Assembly (NCBI RefSeq): GCF_038630985.1
Contig: NZ_CP152049.1
Span: 1,091,001-1,155,000, forward strand
From: Paenibacillus sp. FSL H8-0548
GTDB taxonomy: Bacteria > Bacillota > Bacilli > Paenibacillales > Paenibacillaceae
Length of the DNA stretch: 64,000 nt
Reading direction: 5' to 3'
The position numbers and the translations under genes were made by a program. Shown here piece after piece: positions 36,385 through 45,975 of the stretch. The notes beneath the pieces were generated by a model, which had not been told where the DNA came from, made no database searches, and saw only the letters and a program-made list of their open reading frames with translations. Position 1 is the first letter of the stretch, and each line of letters opens with the position of its first letter.

Positions 36385-39300
36385 TTACAACAACTGCCTA
36401 TTTTCTTTGATCTCGAGCATATGAATGATGATCGTTGTTCCTTTGCCCACTTCACTGTTCATTTGAAAACGAGCTCCTTTAATAAGTGAAAGCTTTCTAA
36501 ATGGATTTGTGAAGCCCAATCGCTCATTTCGACCACGCATTAGCTCTTGCTGCTTTTCTAGAGGAATCCCTACACCATTATCCTCTATCGTGATTTTGAT
36601 ATGCTGCTGTTCCCGCTCGATAGAAAGACGCAGCGTTCCACCTTTTTCACTTTTGATTATCCCATGAGTAACAGCATTTTCCACTAGCGGCTGCAGTGTC
36701 ATTGCCGGGATATAGGTTTGAATCGTTTTGTCGATATTATATTCGATATGAAGCCTTTCTTCGAAGCGCAATTGTTCTATTGCTAGGTAAGCCATCACTA
36801 ATTGTATTTCTTCCTCCAAAGGGACGAGTGAGCGCTGCTTCTGGTAATCCAGCTTTCCTCGGAAATAGGTAGAAAGATGTTCTAATGCAGTTTGAGTTTT
36901 ATTCTGGTCAGACCAACTTAGCGAAATAATCGCATTGAGTGTGTTGTATAAAAAATGCGGTGTAATCTGAGCATAAAAGTAGCTGAGTTCATGCTCCACA
37001 GCATCCTGCGCTGACTTTTTCATTAATAATAAGGACTCGATCCGCATCTCTAATTCCTTTGAATTAACAGGCTTTTGCAAGTAATCATTGGCTCCTAATT
37101 GGAAGGATACAACTAAGTCAGACAATTGTCCTGCTGCTGTTAATATGATGACAGGCAAATCTACTAAGTCTTGCTTCTGTCTGATCGTTTTGCAAACCTC
37201 ATATCCCGTCATATGGGGCATCATTAAATCTAAAATTAATAGATCCACTTTTTCTGTTTCAATGATGTCGAGTGCTTCCTGCCCGCTGCCTACTGCAATT
37301 ACGTTATAATGAAGTGAATGGAGCATATTAATAAGCACCTTCAAGTTGGCAGGCTCGTCATCTACAACTAATATCGTATGCGGTTTTGATCCTTTTACTT
37401 TTGTTGGCAGGATAACCTGCGACTGCTTCATCTCCCGATTTTTCATTTGGGTAGACGTAACTTGTTCGTTCATTTTGTGATTGTTTATTTCATTAAACCC
37501 TAATAGCTGCTGATTAGTAGCCAGTGGGATCGTAAAAGTGAAGCATGAGCCTTTACCTATTTCAGAAGTTACCCAAATACGTCCGCCTGCACTCTCCACA
37601 ATTTTCTTGGTAATGCTTAATCCCAAACCAAGTCCTTCTGATTTCCTAGTCCGGCTGCTTTCAACTTGATAAAAGGTAGTAAATATGAGTTCTTGGTAAT
37701 CTGAAGCAATACCTGGACCTGTATCCTCAACCGATATGTGCATCTGTTCCTCTATGATTTGAGCTGAGATCGTGATCGTTCCCTGCTTGGTGAATTTAAT
37801 CGCATTGTAGATCAGATTGAAGAAAACTTGCTTTAGCTTTTGCTCATCGGTGTAGACAAGCGGCAAATTTTCTGGGATCGTATTGATCAATTGAACAGGC
37901 AGAGTGGGCGGCATAACATAGGCAATCTCAGCGAGCACTTCCTCAATAATTCGAATTTCGACCGGTCGGGATGTAAAAGACATCTCACCTTGCTTTATTT
38001 TAGAAATAAATAAAAGATCCTTAACTAGGCCTGCCAATCTTCTACTAACCGAGTGTATCAAAATAACACTTTCTTGCTGTTTTCTTTTTAAAGGCCCCTC
38101 TACACCCTCCAGCAGCGATTGAGAAAGATTCATAATGCCGTGGAGCGGAGTGCCGAGCTCGTGAGATGTTTTGACTAGAAAATCATCCTTCATTCGGTCG
38201 AATTCAAGTAATTCATTAGACAGTTCCTCCACTTTATTATATGCCTGCTGTGACCGGTGACTCATTAGTAGCGCCAAGCTCATCACCATAATTAAAAATA
38301 AAAGAAGTGACGGCACTTCGATATCCACATCAAATAGCAGGACAATTGCAAGTAGAATACCATAAACAGCAAAAGCGAAAACAACGATCAGCACATAGTC
38401 GGACTCATCCGTTTTTTGCTTATAGGCTTTTAGCAGCATAATAAAAATATACACATAACCAATAGCAGTAGTCCCTGAAATAATGAGTTGAATGAACGGA
38501 AATGGAACCTTTACCATTAGATCAATGGTCATGCTTAACACAAACACTGCCAAGGCTTGGAATCCTAAGATTGTACTTAATGCAGTGACGATCCTTTTGC
38601 TGGCAGACATGTTGAAGAAATGATAAACAAATAGTAGGAAAAACAATACGAAAAGTGTAAGTGAAACGGCTTGAATTCCTAGTTGTGAGGCTGGGCTGAG
38701 CTCCGGAAATAGTAAGTAGATCCATCTTTCATTTATCGTAGATATATGTACAGCTTGCGCTAAACTGAATAGACTGAAATAGAGCTCATACCGGAATTTT
38801 CGTTTGTGTTGTAAATATGTCGTAAAGTATATAAATGAAAACAGAAAATAGCCGGAAATGAGAAAGGCTTCAATGAATTTTTCACGGCCTTGTTTTGCTA
38901 ATATTTGATCGGCTAGACCGAATTGGAGCGAACTGACAATCCCACCAACAGCATAGTCATAATTGGCAACTAGTATAACAAGTTCTATTTGTTTATTCCC
39001 GCTATTTCCCAAAACGATATATTTTTTGTAATCAAAGCGATATTCTTCGGTGCTTTTTGAAGGAACACCTGCTGAGCCAAGCTCTTCCCCGTTTAAATAC
39101 ACTTTATTGGCATTTCGAATCGTATTCAGCTTTACACCGTAAAGATCATCCTCCGGAACATGAATAAGCAAGCGATACGTCCCTGTCCCATAAGGAGTAG
39201 CGCTCTCAGCTAGATTGCGATCCCACGCTGTAGGTACTAGAATGGATTGGCGTTTGTTCTTATAACGTTCAAAGACATCCTCATCCGGGCTTGGCACAAT

Positions 39301-39501
39301 TAACTCATTTGGATAGAAGTCCCATTCTCCATCAAGCGCTATAGTTTTTTCATTCTGCCAATCCCAATGCTGCAATGAAAGAACACCATTTTTCGCCACG
39401 AATGTATTGGAGTCGAATATACGAAATGATTGAAGGACAAAGTACGTTGTTAAGAGAGTGACAGCGATCATAATTAGAGTGAGCGTCTTTCTATTTTTCA
39501 C
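36385..39501 (-). CDS. 7TMR-DISM hybrid sensor kinase with two kinase cores and a receiver domain
   Basis: 1038 aa from the GTG at 39501 (an AAAGGA ribosome binding site is nine bases upstream; the GTG 18 bases earlier overlaps this site). Order: N-terminal membrane anchor; extracellular jelly-roll 7TMR-DISM-type domain at about 30-180 (LDGEWDFYP, GTGTYRLLIHVPEDD); seven membrane helices at 190-405; HisKA with SHELGTPLHG (His 447); HATPase with NAIKFTKQG and DTGPGIA; receiver domain with LILDLMMPHMTG (Asp 758); then a LytS/YesM-type kinase with QITPHFLYNTLNAI (His 849) and a second HATPase (VENAVTHGII, DNGVGIPLEKQ). It should sense an external ligand and relay phosphate internally. No partner regulator gene is adjacent, so its output target is unknown. 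Confidence 0.9.
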   Translation of the reverse strand: MKNRKTLTLIMIAVTLLTTYFVLQSFRIFDSNTFVAKNGVLSLQHWDWQNEKTIALDGEWDFYPNELIVPSPDEDVFERYKNKRQSILVPTAWDRNLAESATPYGTGTYRLLIHVPEDDLYGVKLNTIRNANKVYLNGEELGSAGVPSKSTEEYRFDYKKYIVLGNSGNKQIELVILVANYDYAVGGIVSSLQFGLADQILAKQGREKFIEAFLISGYFLFSFIYFTTYLQHKRKFRYELYFSLFSLAQAVHISTINERWIYLLFPELSPASQLGIQAVSLTLFVLFFLLFVYHFFNMSASKRIVTALSTILGFQALAVFVLSMTIDLMVKVPFPFIQLIISGTTAIGYVYIFIMLLKAYKQKTDESDYVLIVVFAFAVYGILLAIVLLFDVDIEVPSLLLFLIMVMSLALLMSHRSQQAYNKVEELSNELLEFDRMKDDFLVKTSHELGTPLHGIMNLSQSLLEGVEGPLKRKQQESVILIHSVSRRLAGLVKDLLFISKIKQGEMSFTSRPVEIRIIEEVLAEIAYVMPPTLPVQLINTIPENLPLVYTDEQKLKQVFFNLIYNAIKFTKQGTITISAQIIEEQMHISVEDTGPGIASDYQELIFTTFYQVESSRTRKSEGLGLGLSITKKIVESAGGRIWVTSEIGKGSCFTFTIPLATNQQLLGFNEINNHKMNEQVTSTQMKNREMKQSQVILPTKVKGSKPHTILVVDDEPANLKVLINMLHSLHYNVIAVGSGQEALDIIETEKVDLLILDLMMPHMTGYEVCKTIRQKQDLVDLPVIILTAAGQLSDLVVSFQLGANDYLQKPVNSKELEMRIESLLLMKKSAQDAVEHELSYFYAQITPHFLYNTLNAIISLSWSDQNKTQTALEHLSTYFRGKLDYQKQRSLVPLEEEIQLVMAYLAIEQLRFEERLHIEYNIDKTIQTYIPAMTLQPLVENAVTHGIIKSEKGGTLRLSIEREQQHIKITIEDNGVGIPLEKQQELMRGRNERLGFTNPFRKLSLIKGARFQMNSEVGKGTTIIIHMLEIKENRQLL

Positions 39502-39735
39502 ATAGTCAATTCCTTTCACTATGAGAGCTTGATATAGCGGTGATGATGGGGGAAACTGCGGGTTGTCGAATATTCAAATAGTTTACCATAGATTTATTAG
39601 AAGTGTTAACGAGGAATTAGTCGAGCTACTTCTGCGAGACTAAACTCTCCCTTCCTCTAAAATATTTTTGCTTGTTTCCTTCCCGAGCTTTATACTATCA
39701 TCAACCAGCAAAAACAGAACTGGAGGTGACAAAGG

Positions 39736-41586
39736 ATGGCTTACATGGTCCCAGAGGTGATACGGACGAGTGCCACTGCGGGAGAGCGAATGCTGTTTCG
39801 AACGCTGAAGGAGCATTTAGCGGATGACTACGTGGTGTATTACGAACCGGAAATCGAAGGGGTACAGCTTGATTTTGTCATCATCGGTCCAGATCTGGGG
39901 GTTGTGGTTCTTGAAGTTTGGAACTATACCCGGTCAGCTTTACTGCAAATTGATCAAGACGAATGGCAGCTTCACTCGTCTACGGGACGCATAGAGGCTG
40001 TCACCAATCCATATAAGCAAGCTAGGGACAAAGCACGGCATGTCTCGAACATGCTGAAACAAGATCCGCATCTCTTGGAGGAGAAAGGACGCCAGCTCAA
40101 ATTCCGCTGCGGCTTCGGTACGGTTTTTACGCGAATGGAGCAGGAGGATTTCGAAAAGCACCATTTGTACGACGTCATTTCTCCACAGTTTGTGCTTTGC
40201 CGTGACGAGGTTGACCCTGATGAGGCGGGTTTCTCTGCCGAGCTTCTTATCGAAAAAATTCATAGCATGTTTACGGTATGGAGCCGCAGTAGTATTATTT
40301 TGTCGAACGAGCAAATTCAGTCCATTCGCTCTTATCTGCAGCCTGAGGTGCGTATCAGCGCCGAATACCGCCAGCAGAAAGACGATCAGAATCAGCTGCT
40401 GCTGTCACTGCACCCGATTAAGACGGCGGATTTACATTCGGAAAATAGGACGAACTCGCTCACTGGCACACGCCGTAAGGCAGCAGGCGCCAGTAGACGA
40501 ATCAAAGTTCTCGCCAATCGAGCCAAAGCGCTTGCCAAGCAGCATCCCGATTGGAAAATCCTTGTCCTGAGCGACAGTTTTTCTTTATCGACAAGCCTGC
40601 GGGAGCTCATTGACGAGCTAATGGATGAGCCTGAGGATCTTTTTGACTGGCTCATGCTTGAGGAGCAAAAGGAAAAGAAGATCCACGAGCATAATGTGGA
40701 GGTCTATCATTTTCATGAGTGGCTTTCTAAAAAGTTAAATGCCCGAGCTGCCGATGTGTCTGACATTATTGTAAAGCTGGAGAAGAAAGAGGCCATTTTG
40801 CCGTCCTACGATGTTATTCTCATTGATGAGGGGCAGGCGTTTGACTCGGAATGGTTGAGGCTGCTTCATTATATGCTGAGGCCAAGCCTACAAAATACAG
40901 GCCCTGAAACGAAGGGACGTTCTCGCATCGTATCGATGAACTATCGCAATTCAGCCCAAATCGTACAGTTCGCTTGGAGCTTTTATCAGAAGCATTCGCG
41001 TCTGCGAAGCAGCATGCAGGAGGGCTCGATCGATGGAGTCGATATCATCCCTCCCCAAAGCACGCAGCGCAAGGGGCCTGAGCCGGCGATATTACGCAGC
41101 AATAGCTTGAAAGAAGAGATGGAGGCTGTCGCAAGCCGCATTCAGTATCTGCATAACGACCGGAAAGTCGCCTATGCGGAAATGGCCATTTTGTACCGTG
41201 TAAAAAATAACTATCATATGTCCTATATTGATCTGATTCGCAAGGAGCTAGGGCTTCAAAACCTTCCGTTTCATTGGGTGGCCGAAAATGATGCGGATAC
41301 GCCGCATCAGGCTAATGACAAATCAAAGGATGGTGTTCAGATCCTGGCCGTTGACCAAGCCAAAGGCCAAGATTTTCGGGCCGTATTCATCGTGAACTCG
41401 GAAAATATGCCGCTCTCGCTGGAGGAGGCCGAGGAACGCGAGGTTTCGCTCTTCTATATGGCGATGACCCGGGCGCTGGATTGGTTATGCATCTCCTACA
41501 GCGGGGATTCGAAGTTCACGCTTTATCTGGACGAGCTCCAGCAGCAGCGGAAGCAGAAAAAAACGTCCGTAAAGCATATGGGCTAA
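39736..41586 (+). CDS. NERD-domain protein fused to a degenerate SF1 helicase-like domain
   Basis: 616 aa; ATG with GGAGGTGA upstream. The N-terminal NERD nuclease-like domain is at about 11-130 (SATAGERMLFRTLKEHL, then VQLDFVIIGPDLGVVVLEV). A UvrD-like region follows: ILVLSDSFSLSTSL, VILIDEGQAFDSEWL (Walker B-like, Asp 364), MNYRNSAQIVQFAWSF, and AVDQAKGQDFRAVFIV with FYMAMTRALDWL. Where relatives have GxAGSGKT, this protein reads GASRRIKVLANRAKAL (from residue 251), so the ATP-binding P-loop is lost. The stretch between Walker B and NYRNS is also shorter than expected. It is therefore probably not an active helicase. Relatives occur near defence genes. A bidirectional terminator follows. 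Confidence 0.75.
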   Translation: MAYMVPEVIRTSATAGERMLFRTLKEHLADDYVVYYEPEIEGVQLDFVIIGPDLGVVVLEVWNYTRSALLQIDQDEWQLHSSTGRIEAVTNPYKQARDKARHVSNMLKQDPHLLEEKGRQLKFRCGFGTVFTRMEQEDFEKHHLYDVISPQFVLCRDEVDPDEAGFSAELLIEKIHSMFTVWSRSSIILSNEQIQSIRSYLQPEVRISAEYRQQKDDQNQLLLSLHPIKTADLHSENRTNSLTGTRRKAAGASRRIKVLANRAKALAKQHPDWKILVLSDSFSLSTSLRELIDELMDEPEDLFDWLMLEEQKEKKIHEHNVEVYHFHEWLSKKLNARAADVSDIIVKLEKKEAILPSYDVILIDEGQAFDSEWLRLLHYMLRPSLQNTGPETKGRSRIVSMNYRNSAQIVQFAWSFYQKHSRLRSSMQEGSIDGVDIIPPQSTQRKGPEPAILRSNSLKEEMEAVASRIQYLHNDRKVAYAEMAILYRVKNNYHMSYIDLIRKELGLQNLPFHWVAENDADTPHQANDKSKDGVQILAVDQAKGQDFRAVFIVNSENMPLSLEEAEEREVSLFYMAMTRALDWLCISYSGDSKFTLYLDELQQQRKQKKTSVKHMG

Positions 41587-41607
41587 ACGGAAACCAGCTT
41601 GATAAGA

Positions 41608-41651
41608 GAAAGACCGTCAAAGATGCAGTACATGCATCCTGACGGTCTTTC
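41608..41651. terminator. Shared terminator of two convergent genes
   Basis: GAAAGACCGTCA (41608-41619) pairs perfectly with TGACGGTCTTTC (41640-41651), and an inner GATGCA / TGCATC pair extends the stem. It lies between the convergent NERD-domain and transporter-fusion genes and reads as a terminator-like hairpin on both strands, though the T tract is short. Confidence 0.7.
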
Positions 41652-41667
41652 CTTCGCAATACAACGA

Positions 41668-44600
41668 TTACACCAACCGCTCCGTATCCTGCGTCCGCTC
41701 CACCAGCACACGCATCAAGCTCTTCAATACATGCAGCTTCTGAAAGCAGAAAGCGAATACCTGCTCCCTTGTGAGCTCCAGCAACAGGCTGCGGCTGCTG
41801 GCAGTACAATCGGCAGAGCGGGGCTGGCCATCGATGATTGCCATCTCCCCGAAGCATTGCCCTATCCCAAGTGCGGCCAGCTGCTCAGAGCCCTTATGCA
41901 CTTGGATCGTGCCCTCGATAATGCCATACATCGTGTCTCCATCCTCACCGATCGCACAAACCTTCTCACCAGCCTCATACACCGACTCCTCAACCATTTG
42001 AGCGAGCAGAATAAAATCATCCTGTGAGCAGTGGGCGAACAGACTGATTTTCTGCAGCACCAGAATACGTCTAATAATCGTCTCGTTTCGGTCCTCTTCA
42101 GCAAGCGATATAAGCGCATCACCCTCCGGGGCAGCTGCCTCTTGAACAACTTCCAATAGTGAAGAGGAAACCTTCGCATTCGTGGAGCGCAGCCGGAGGG
42201 ATAACAGCTTCATCAGCTCCATTGCAATTTCCGTCCGGTCGAAAATAATTTCATAAAATGCGCTCGAGGTCAGCTCATACAGCACGACATCCTCCTCGGC
42301 GATTACGGTTGCAGATCGCACCCTCTGCGTAATGACACTCATTTCGCCAAAATAATCGTATGCGCCAAGCTCGTTAACTTTGACACCATTGACATAGATA
42401 CCTGTGTTGCCCTGCTCAATGAGGTAGAGAGAATCTCCATTTTCTCCTTCACGGACGATTTCAGTACCCTTTCGTAGGGAGACCGCTTGCAGTCGCTTAG
42501 CAATATTGAAGAAATCCCGGCCCGTTAATCCTGCAAATAAGGCTACACGCTTTAATAGGTGAATTTGCTTCATCAGTGTATGTTGTTCACGGCTCTCTTC
42601 CGACGCTGTTAAATAATCAATACTAACATTCAACCACGGATCGCCTTGGTCATAAAACCAACGCAATGTCTTCTCTTCGCGTAGGGCAGATGGAGCCTCA
42701 TAGCTAGGCACGTATGTGGATGAAATAATTTTGGTCATATCTGCCCGCAATTTACCTTTAAGCAGCTGGTCAATAACTTCTACGGCATTGGCTTGCTGCC
42801 TAGCATCTCCGTCTTTCCAATTGGCATGTACCGCATGGATTGCCTTCGAATCATAAAGAAAGGCCAGCAATTGAAAAATCCTCTTCACATGACGCAGCCG
42901 CATCTGCTCGATCGCTTCAGAAAGCTCGGTCATATGATCCGAATGACCAAGCGCTTTGCTTTGCTCTACCCATTCGAAGTAGTAGGAAATCTCCTGATGA
43001 ATCAAATGCTCCGCATGCTTTTTGTCTACTTGATTGGAACCGGCATGAATCCGTGTTGCGGATTCAAGTGCTTTTTCCCTAAGCTCACTGGGAAACAGCA
43101 AGTAATGCTGCAATAAACAATCCAGCGCAGCTTGCGTTCCAATTTCCTCTAATACGCGGGGCAATTGAAGATTGAGCTCCTTTGCGACCATATAGGACTC
43201 TAGCAGCGGAATAATGACAGCCTCGTCATAGCCCTTTAATGCATTCGTCGCTTGTTCGCGGACTTTACTATCACTCAGCAGCGGAATAATGTATGCAACC
43301 AGCTCAGGTACTCGCAGCAAAGCAGCAGATTTTAGTGCTCGTATACGAACGAGGGAGGAAGAGTCCCCCAGCATAGGAATTAACGGTTTATAAAAGCTAG
43401 CGATGCCAATTTGACCGAACAAGCCAGCCATCGCTATCCGTTCTTCTTCATGGCCGTTCTCGAGCAGCTCTTTTAAAACGCCGACAGCATGGAACATGCC
43501 CTCGATTCCGTAATATTTAATTAACGCCACGATAGCCGCCGCTCGCAGATTGACATCCTCTTCATGTAAGTAGGAAATAATTCGATCCAAATGCTCATCC
43601 TGAGCATAGGCAGCCAAAGCTAAGATGGCGTGGGAGCGTATGATTGCAGCTTCTGTGGTTAGATGTGCTTCAAGCTTTAACACTCCACCTGCAGGCGTCG
43701 CGAATTGAATGAATTTCAACGCTTCAATCTGCACCTCTTGAACAGGATGCTTCAGTAAAGGCTCGATATGTACATTCATATCAAATTCTGGAATGCCGCG
43801 TAATATTTTAAAAGCATATAACGACTCCTGCTTGTCTTGGCTATGCAGTGCTGCTGCAAGGATCTGGATGCTAGCAGGGTCCACGAAATCCGGCTCTTCC
43901 TGCATGTCTATACCCTTTGATTGCAATGTGGACAACAGCATGCTGAGATAGTTCTTTTTGATTTTTATCGCGGCGAAAATACAGCAGCCAATTAACGCGA
44001 GTATGAAATAGCTGAATTGCTCTATCGCAAACCACTGTGACAATACAATGAGACTGATTGCCGCAATCCCCTTGGCGCCATTGCGTACGATCCCATCGAG
44101 GAATCCCTTGGCTCTGCCGCGCCATTCAGGGGGAACAGGGAACATGATGAGCTGATTGACTGAGGAGTTAATCGTATCCCCCAGTACCTTATCACTAGCC
44201 TTAACCGCAGTTGCAATAGCAAGCACAGGCATAATTAAGAGGGCAAAGCTTCCCGTGAATAACACGATCGGAAAAACAAGAATGGCAATCATAACACCGA
44301 AGCGGGTAATCATTTTCCCAGAAATAAATAATTGCACGAAGAGCGCCAGCAATCCCGCAAAACCATAAAAGCTGCCCATAAAGCTGGCGAGCTCTTCATT
44401 TTGCAAGGTGCCGCGAAGAATGACTTTGAATTGATAATCGATCAGGGTCAGGGATATGGTGAGCGTTCCAGCCATAATAGCGACATACTTCAGATGAGGT
44501 ACACTCTGGAACAAGCCTTGCTTCACTTCGGTTGCTTTTTTGCGTGCTTTGGACGTCTTTTTGAGAATGGATTTAATCGCAAAAAACTCGGCAGGGCTTG

Positions 44601-45216
44601 GTATTCCGCGCAGAAGCTTAATAACGAATAGGAGGCACAATAGCTGCGCGCCCGCATAGATGAAGATTAGATTCTCAGTACCTAATGGCTGCACAAGCAG
44701 CTTTAGGCTGAAGCCGCTTACAATACCGCCGACTAGGCCGCCGCTCCCGACCAAACCAATCATGCGCTTCGCTTTGCGCCCATCCATAATCGAGGTTGCA
44801 AATTGCCAGAAGCATACGATCATCAGAAAGTTTAGAACATCGTATCCGATGTAGATGACAGGAAAAATCCAGTTAAAACCGATGCCGACAAAAATTCGCG
44901 AGAGGAGTGCCAGCACGGAAGAGAAGAGAATAACGCTAACGACTAATTGATCGGTACGGAAGCGTCCGCATAACCTTTGATAGATAAACCCAGTAAGTAG
45001 GAGAGTAGCCGCTTGGGGCAAATACATATAAGATAATACAGAAGCGTCATATCGGCTGAGGAATAGTGTATCAGCAGCCGTCCGGCTGAGGGTTGAAGCA
45101 GAAACGATAAAAAATAAATAACCAAACAAATAGAAAATTTTCGTATATTCGGCTCGGTCAGTTTCAAACTGACGAGCGAGCTGGGCAACTGGCTTTAGCA
45201 TACTATTTCTAAACAT
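41668..45216 (-). CDS. Membrane transporter-HEAT repeat-double cyclic-nucleotide-binding fusion
   Basis: 1182 aa. Residues 25-430 hold about 11-12 membrane helices resembling the ATP/ADP translocase (NTT) or MFS fold (SASTLSRTAADTLFLSRYDA; GLVGSGGLVGGIVSGFS). Residues 440-790 are HEAT-type helical repeats (AAIVALIKYYGIEG, VRIRALKSAALLRV). Two cNMP-binding domains follow: LFAGLTGRDFF to about 1030 with GEMSVITQRVRSATV, and LFAHCSQDDF to about 1165 with GEMAIIDGQPRSADCT. The GEM and R-SA positions are the phosphate-binding cassette. The layout suggests a membrane protein gated or controlled by a cyclic nucleotide. The substrate is unknown. No nucleotide cyclase is nearby. Confidence 0.85.
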   Translation of the reverse strand: MFRNSMLKPVAQLARQFETDRAEYTKIFYLFGYLFFIVSASTLSRTAADTLFLSRYDASVLSYMYLPQAATLLLTGFIYQRLCGRFRTDQLVVSVILFSSVLALLSRIFVGIGFNWIFPVIYIGYDVLNFLMIVCFWQFATSIMDGRKAKRMIGLVGSGGLVGGIVSGFSLKLLVQPLGTENLIFIYAGAQLLCLLFVIKLLRGIPSPAEFFAIKSILKKTSKARKKATEVKQGLFQSVPHLKYVAIMAGTLTISLTLIDYQFKVILRGTLQNEELASFMGSFYGFAGLLALFVQLFISGKMITRFGVMIAILVFPIVLFTGSFALLIMPVLAIATAVKASDKVLGDTINSSVNQLIMFPVPPEWRGRAKGFLDGIVRNGAKGIAAISLIVLSQWFAIEQFSYFILALIGCCIFAAIKIKKNYLSMLLSTLQSKGIDMQEEPDFVDPASIQILAAALHSQDKQESLYAFKILRGIPEFDMNVHIEPLLKHPVQEVQIEALKFIQFATPAGGVLKLEAHLTTEAAIIRSHAILALAAYAQDEHLDRIISYLHEEDVNLRAAAIVALIKYYGIEGMFHAVGVLKELLENGHEEERIAMAGLFGQIGIASFYKPLIPMLGDSSSLVRIRALKSAALLRVPELVAYIIPLLSDSKVREQATNALKGYDEAVIIPLLESYMVAKELNLQLPRVLEEIGTQAALDCLLQHYLLFPSELREKALESATRIHAGSNQVDKKHAEHLIHQEISYYFEWVEQSKALGHSDHMTELSEAIEQMRLRHVKRIFQLLAFLYDSKAIHAVHANWKDGDARQQANAVEVIDQLLKGKLRADMTKIISSTYVPSYEAPSALREEKTLRWFYDQGDPWLNVSIDYLTASEESREQHTLMKQIHLLKRVALFAGLTGRDFFNIAKRLQAVSLRKGTEIVREGENGDSLYLIEQGNTGIYVNGVKVNELGAYDYFGEMSVITQRVRSATVIAEEDVVLYELTSSAFYEIIFDRTEIAMELMKLLSLRLRSTNAKVSSSLLEVVQEAAAPEGDALISLAEEDRNETIIRRILVLQKISLFAHCSQDDFILLAQMVEESVYEAGEKVCAIGEDGDTMYGIIEGTIQVHKGSEQLAALGIGQCFGEMAIIDGQPRSADCTASSRSLLLELTREQVFAFCFQKLHVLKSLMRVLVERTQDTERLV

Positions 45217-45333
45217 ACTGCTTCTTCCTCTCTATTTCTGTTCCTGCTAAAAAATATGCTAAAGAGAAAAGTATATATCAATAAAATAGATTTATAAACA
45301 AAAATTTCTAGCTGAGTGAAGGAGCTGTGTAAA

Positions 45334-45384
45334 ATGAAAATTGAATCGAATAATAAGAGTTCTTTTATGTATAAGTTGAACTAA
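45334..45384 (+). CDS. Possible 16-aa peptide ORF
   Basis: An ATG at 45334 with AAGGAG about nine bases upstream starts MKIESNNKSSFMYKLN and then stops. The ribosome binding site is good but the ORF is so short that it may be the stump of a lost gene. It ends 22 bases before a large hairpin. Confidence 0.25.
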   Translation: MKIESNNKSSFMYKLN

Positions 45385-45406
45385 ACATTTACGTTTTGGT
45401 CGCTGC

Positions 45407-45526
45407 GCGAGAAGATCATTCTTACGATCGCTGTTGCAGCCAGATTCTTTGATTTCCTAAGACATCTAAAGGTAAGAATCCGGCTGCAAAGGCGAACACT
45501 TCGTTTCTCCAGAACGATCTTCTCGC
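45407..45526. repeat. 120-bp imperfect palindrome (large hairpin)
   Basis: Outer arms 45407-45422 and 45511-45526 pair in 15 of 16 positions (GCGAGAAGATC-TTCT). Inner arms 45434-45449 and 45474-45489 also pair in 15 of 16 (TTGCAGCC-GATTCTT). Together they form a nested, interrupted hairpin in an intergenic region. It carries no gene and has no T tract, so it is not a simple terminator. A MITE-like or dispersed palindromic element is more likely. Confidence 0.75.
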
Positions 45527-45629
45527 TTCGCTAAATCTTAATTTTTCAAAATATAGGAAAGGATATCATTTCGCCATACTTTCTCTATATTTCTCGGAAT
45601 GAAACGCGCTGGCGCCGCCAAAGGACGGC

Positions 45630-45648
45630 GATAGCCGTTTCACCTTGG
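45630..45648 (+). repeat. Dispersed repeat, copy 2
   Basis: Identical 19-mer to 5471-5489 (GATAGCCGTTTCACCTTGG). It sits 100 bases after the large palindrome in the same intergenic region. Confidence 0.7.
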
Positions 45649-45710
45649 TTTCAGGCACGTAACGTCGATTACGTTGTACAAACTGCAGCGTAGCGGCATT
45701 ACTTACTAGC

Positions 45711-45914
45711 ATGAGTCCAAACGAGTTTATGCTTACAATTAGAAGCGTTGATCGGAGTGGACATTTTATATTGGAATACACATTATCCAAGCTAGCCTAT
45801 CTCGATCATTCGCAGCAAAACATGTTCGTCTGCGGTGGATTTAATTTGGACCCGTCAACTATTAAGAAAATAGAATTATTTTTCTCAGCGAATGTGGATG
45901 GTATGGCTCTGTAG
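45711..45914 (+). CDS. Unrecognised 67-aa ORF upstream of the Panacea-type regulator
   Basis: The frame starts ATG at 45711 and reads FMLTIRSVDRSGHFILEY, then CGGFNLDPSTIKKIELFF. The composition looks coding, but no ribosome binding site is seen and the frame is open further upstream without a better start. It ends just before the palindromic operator of the next gene. It could be a small toxin partner or a fragment of a broken gene; nothing decides between these. Confidence 0.25.
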   Translation: MSPNEFMLTIRSVDRSGHFILEYTLSKLAYLDHSQQNMFVCGGFNLDPSTIKKIELFFSANVDGMAL

Positions 45915-45975
45915 AGTTACTACAGAGGTTTAGTTCGCCTATGACTTATTTTGAGGAACTATTCATCGCTCGTCA

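Noticed and set aside
41599..42027. 142-codon plus-strand frame beginning in the shared terminator
   Set aside because: It overlaps a clear cNMP-binding domain on the other strand and starts inside the hairpin.
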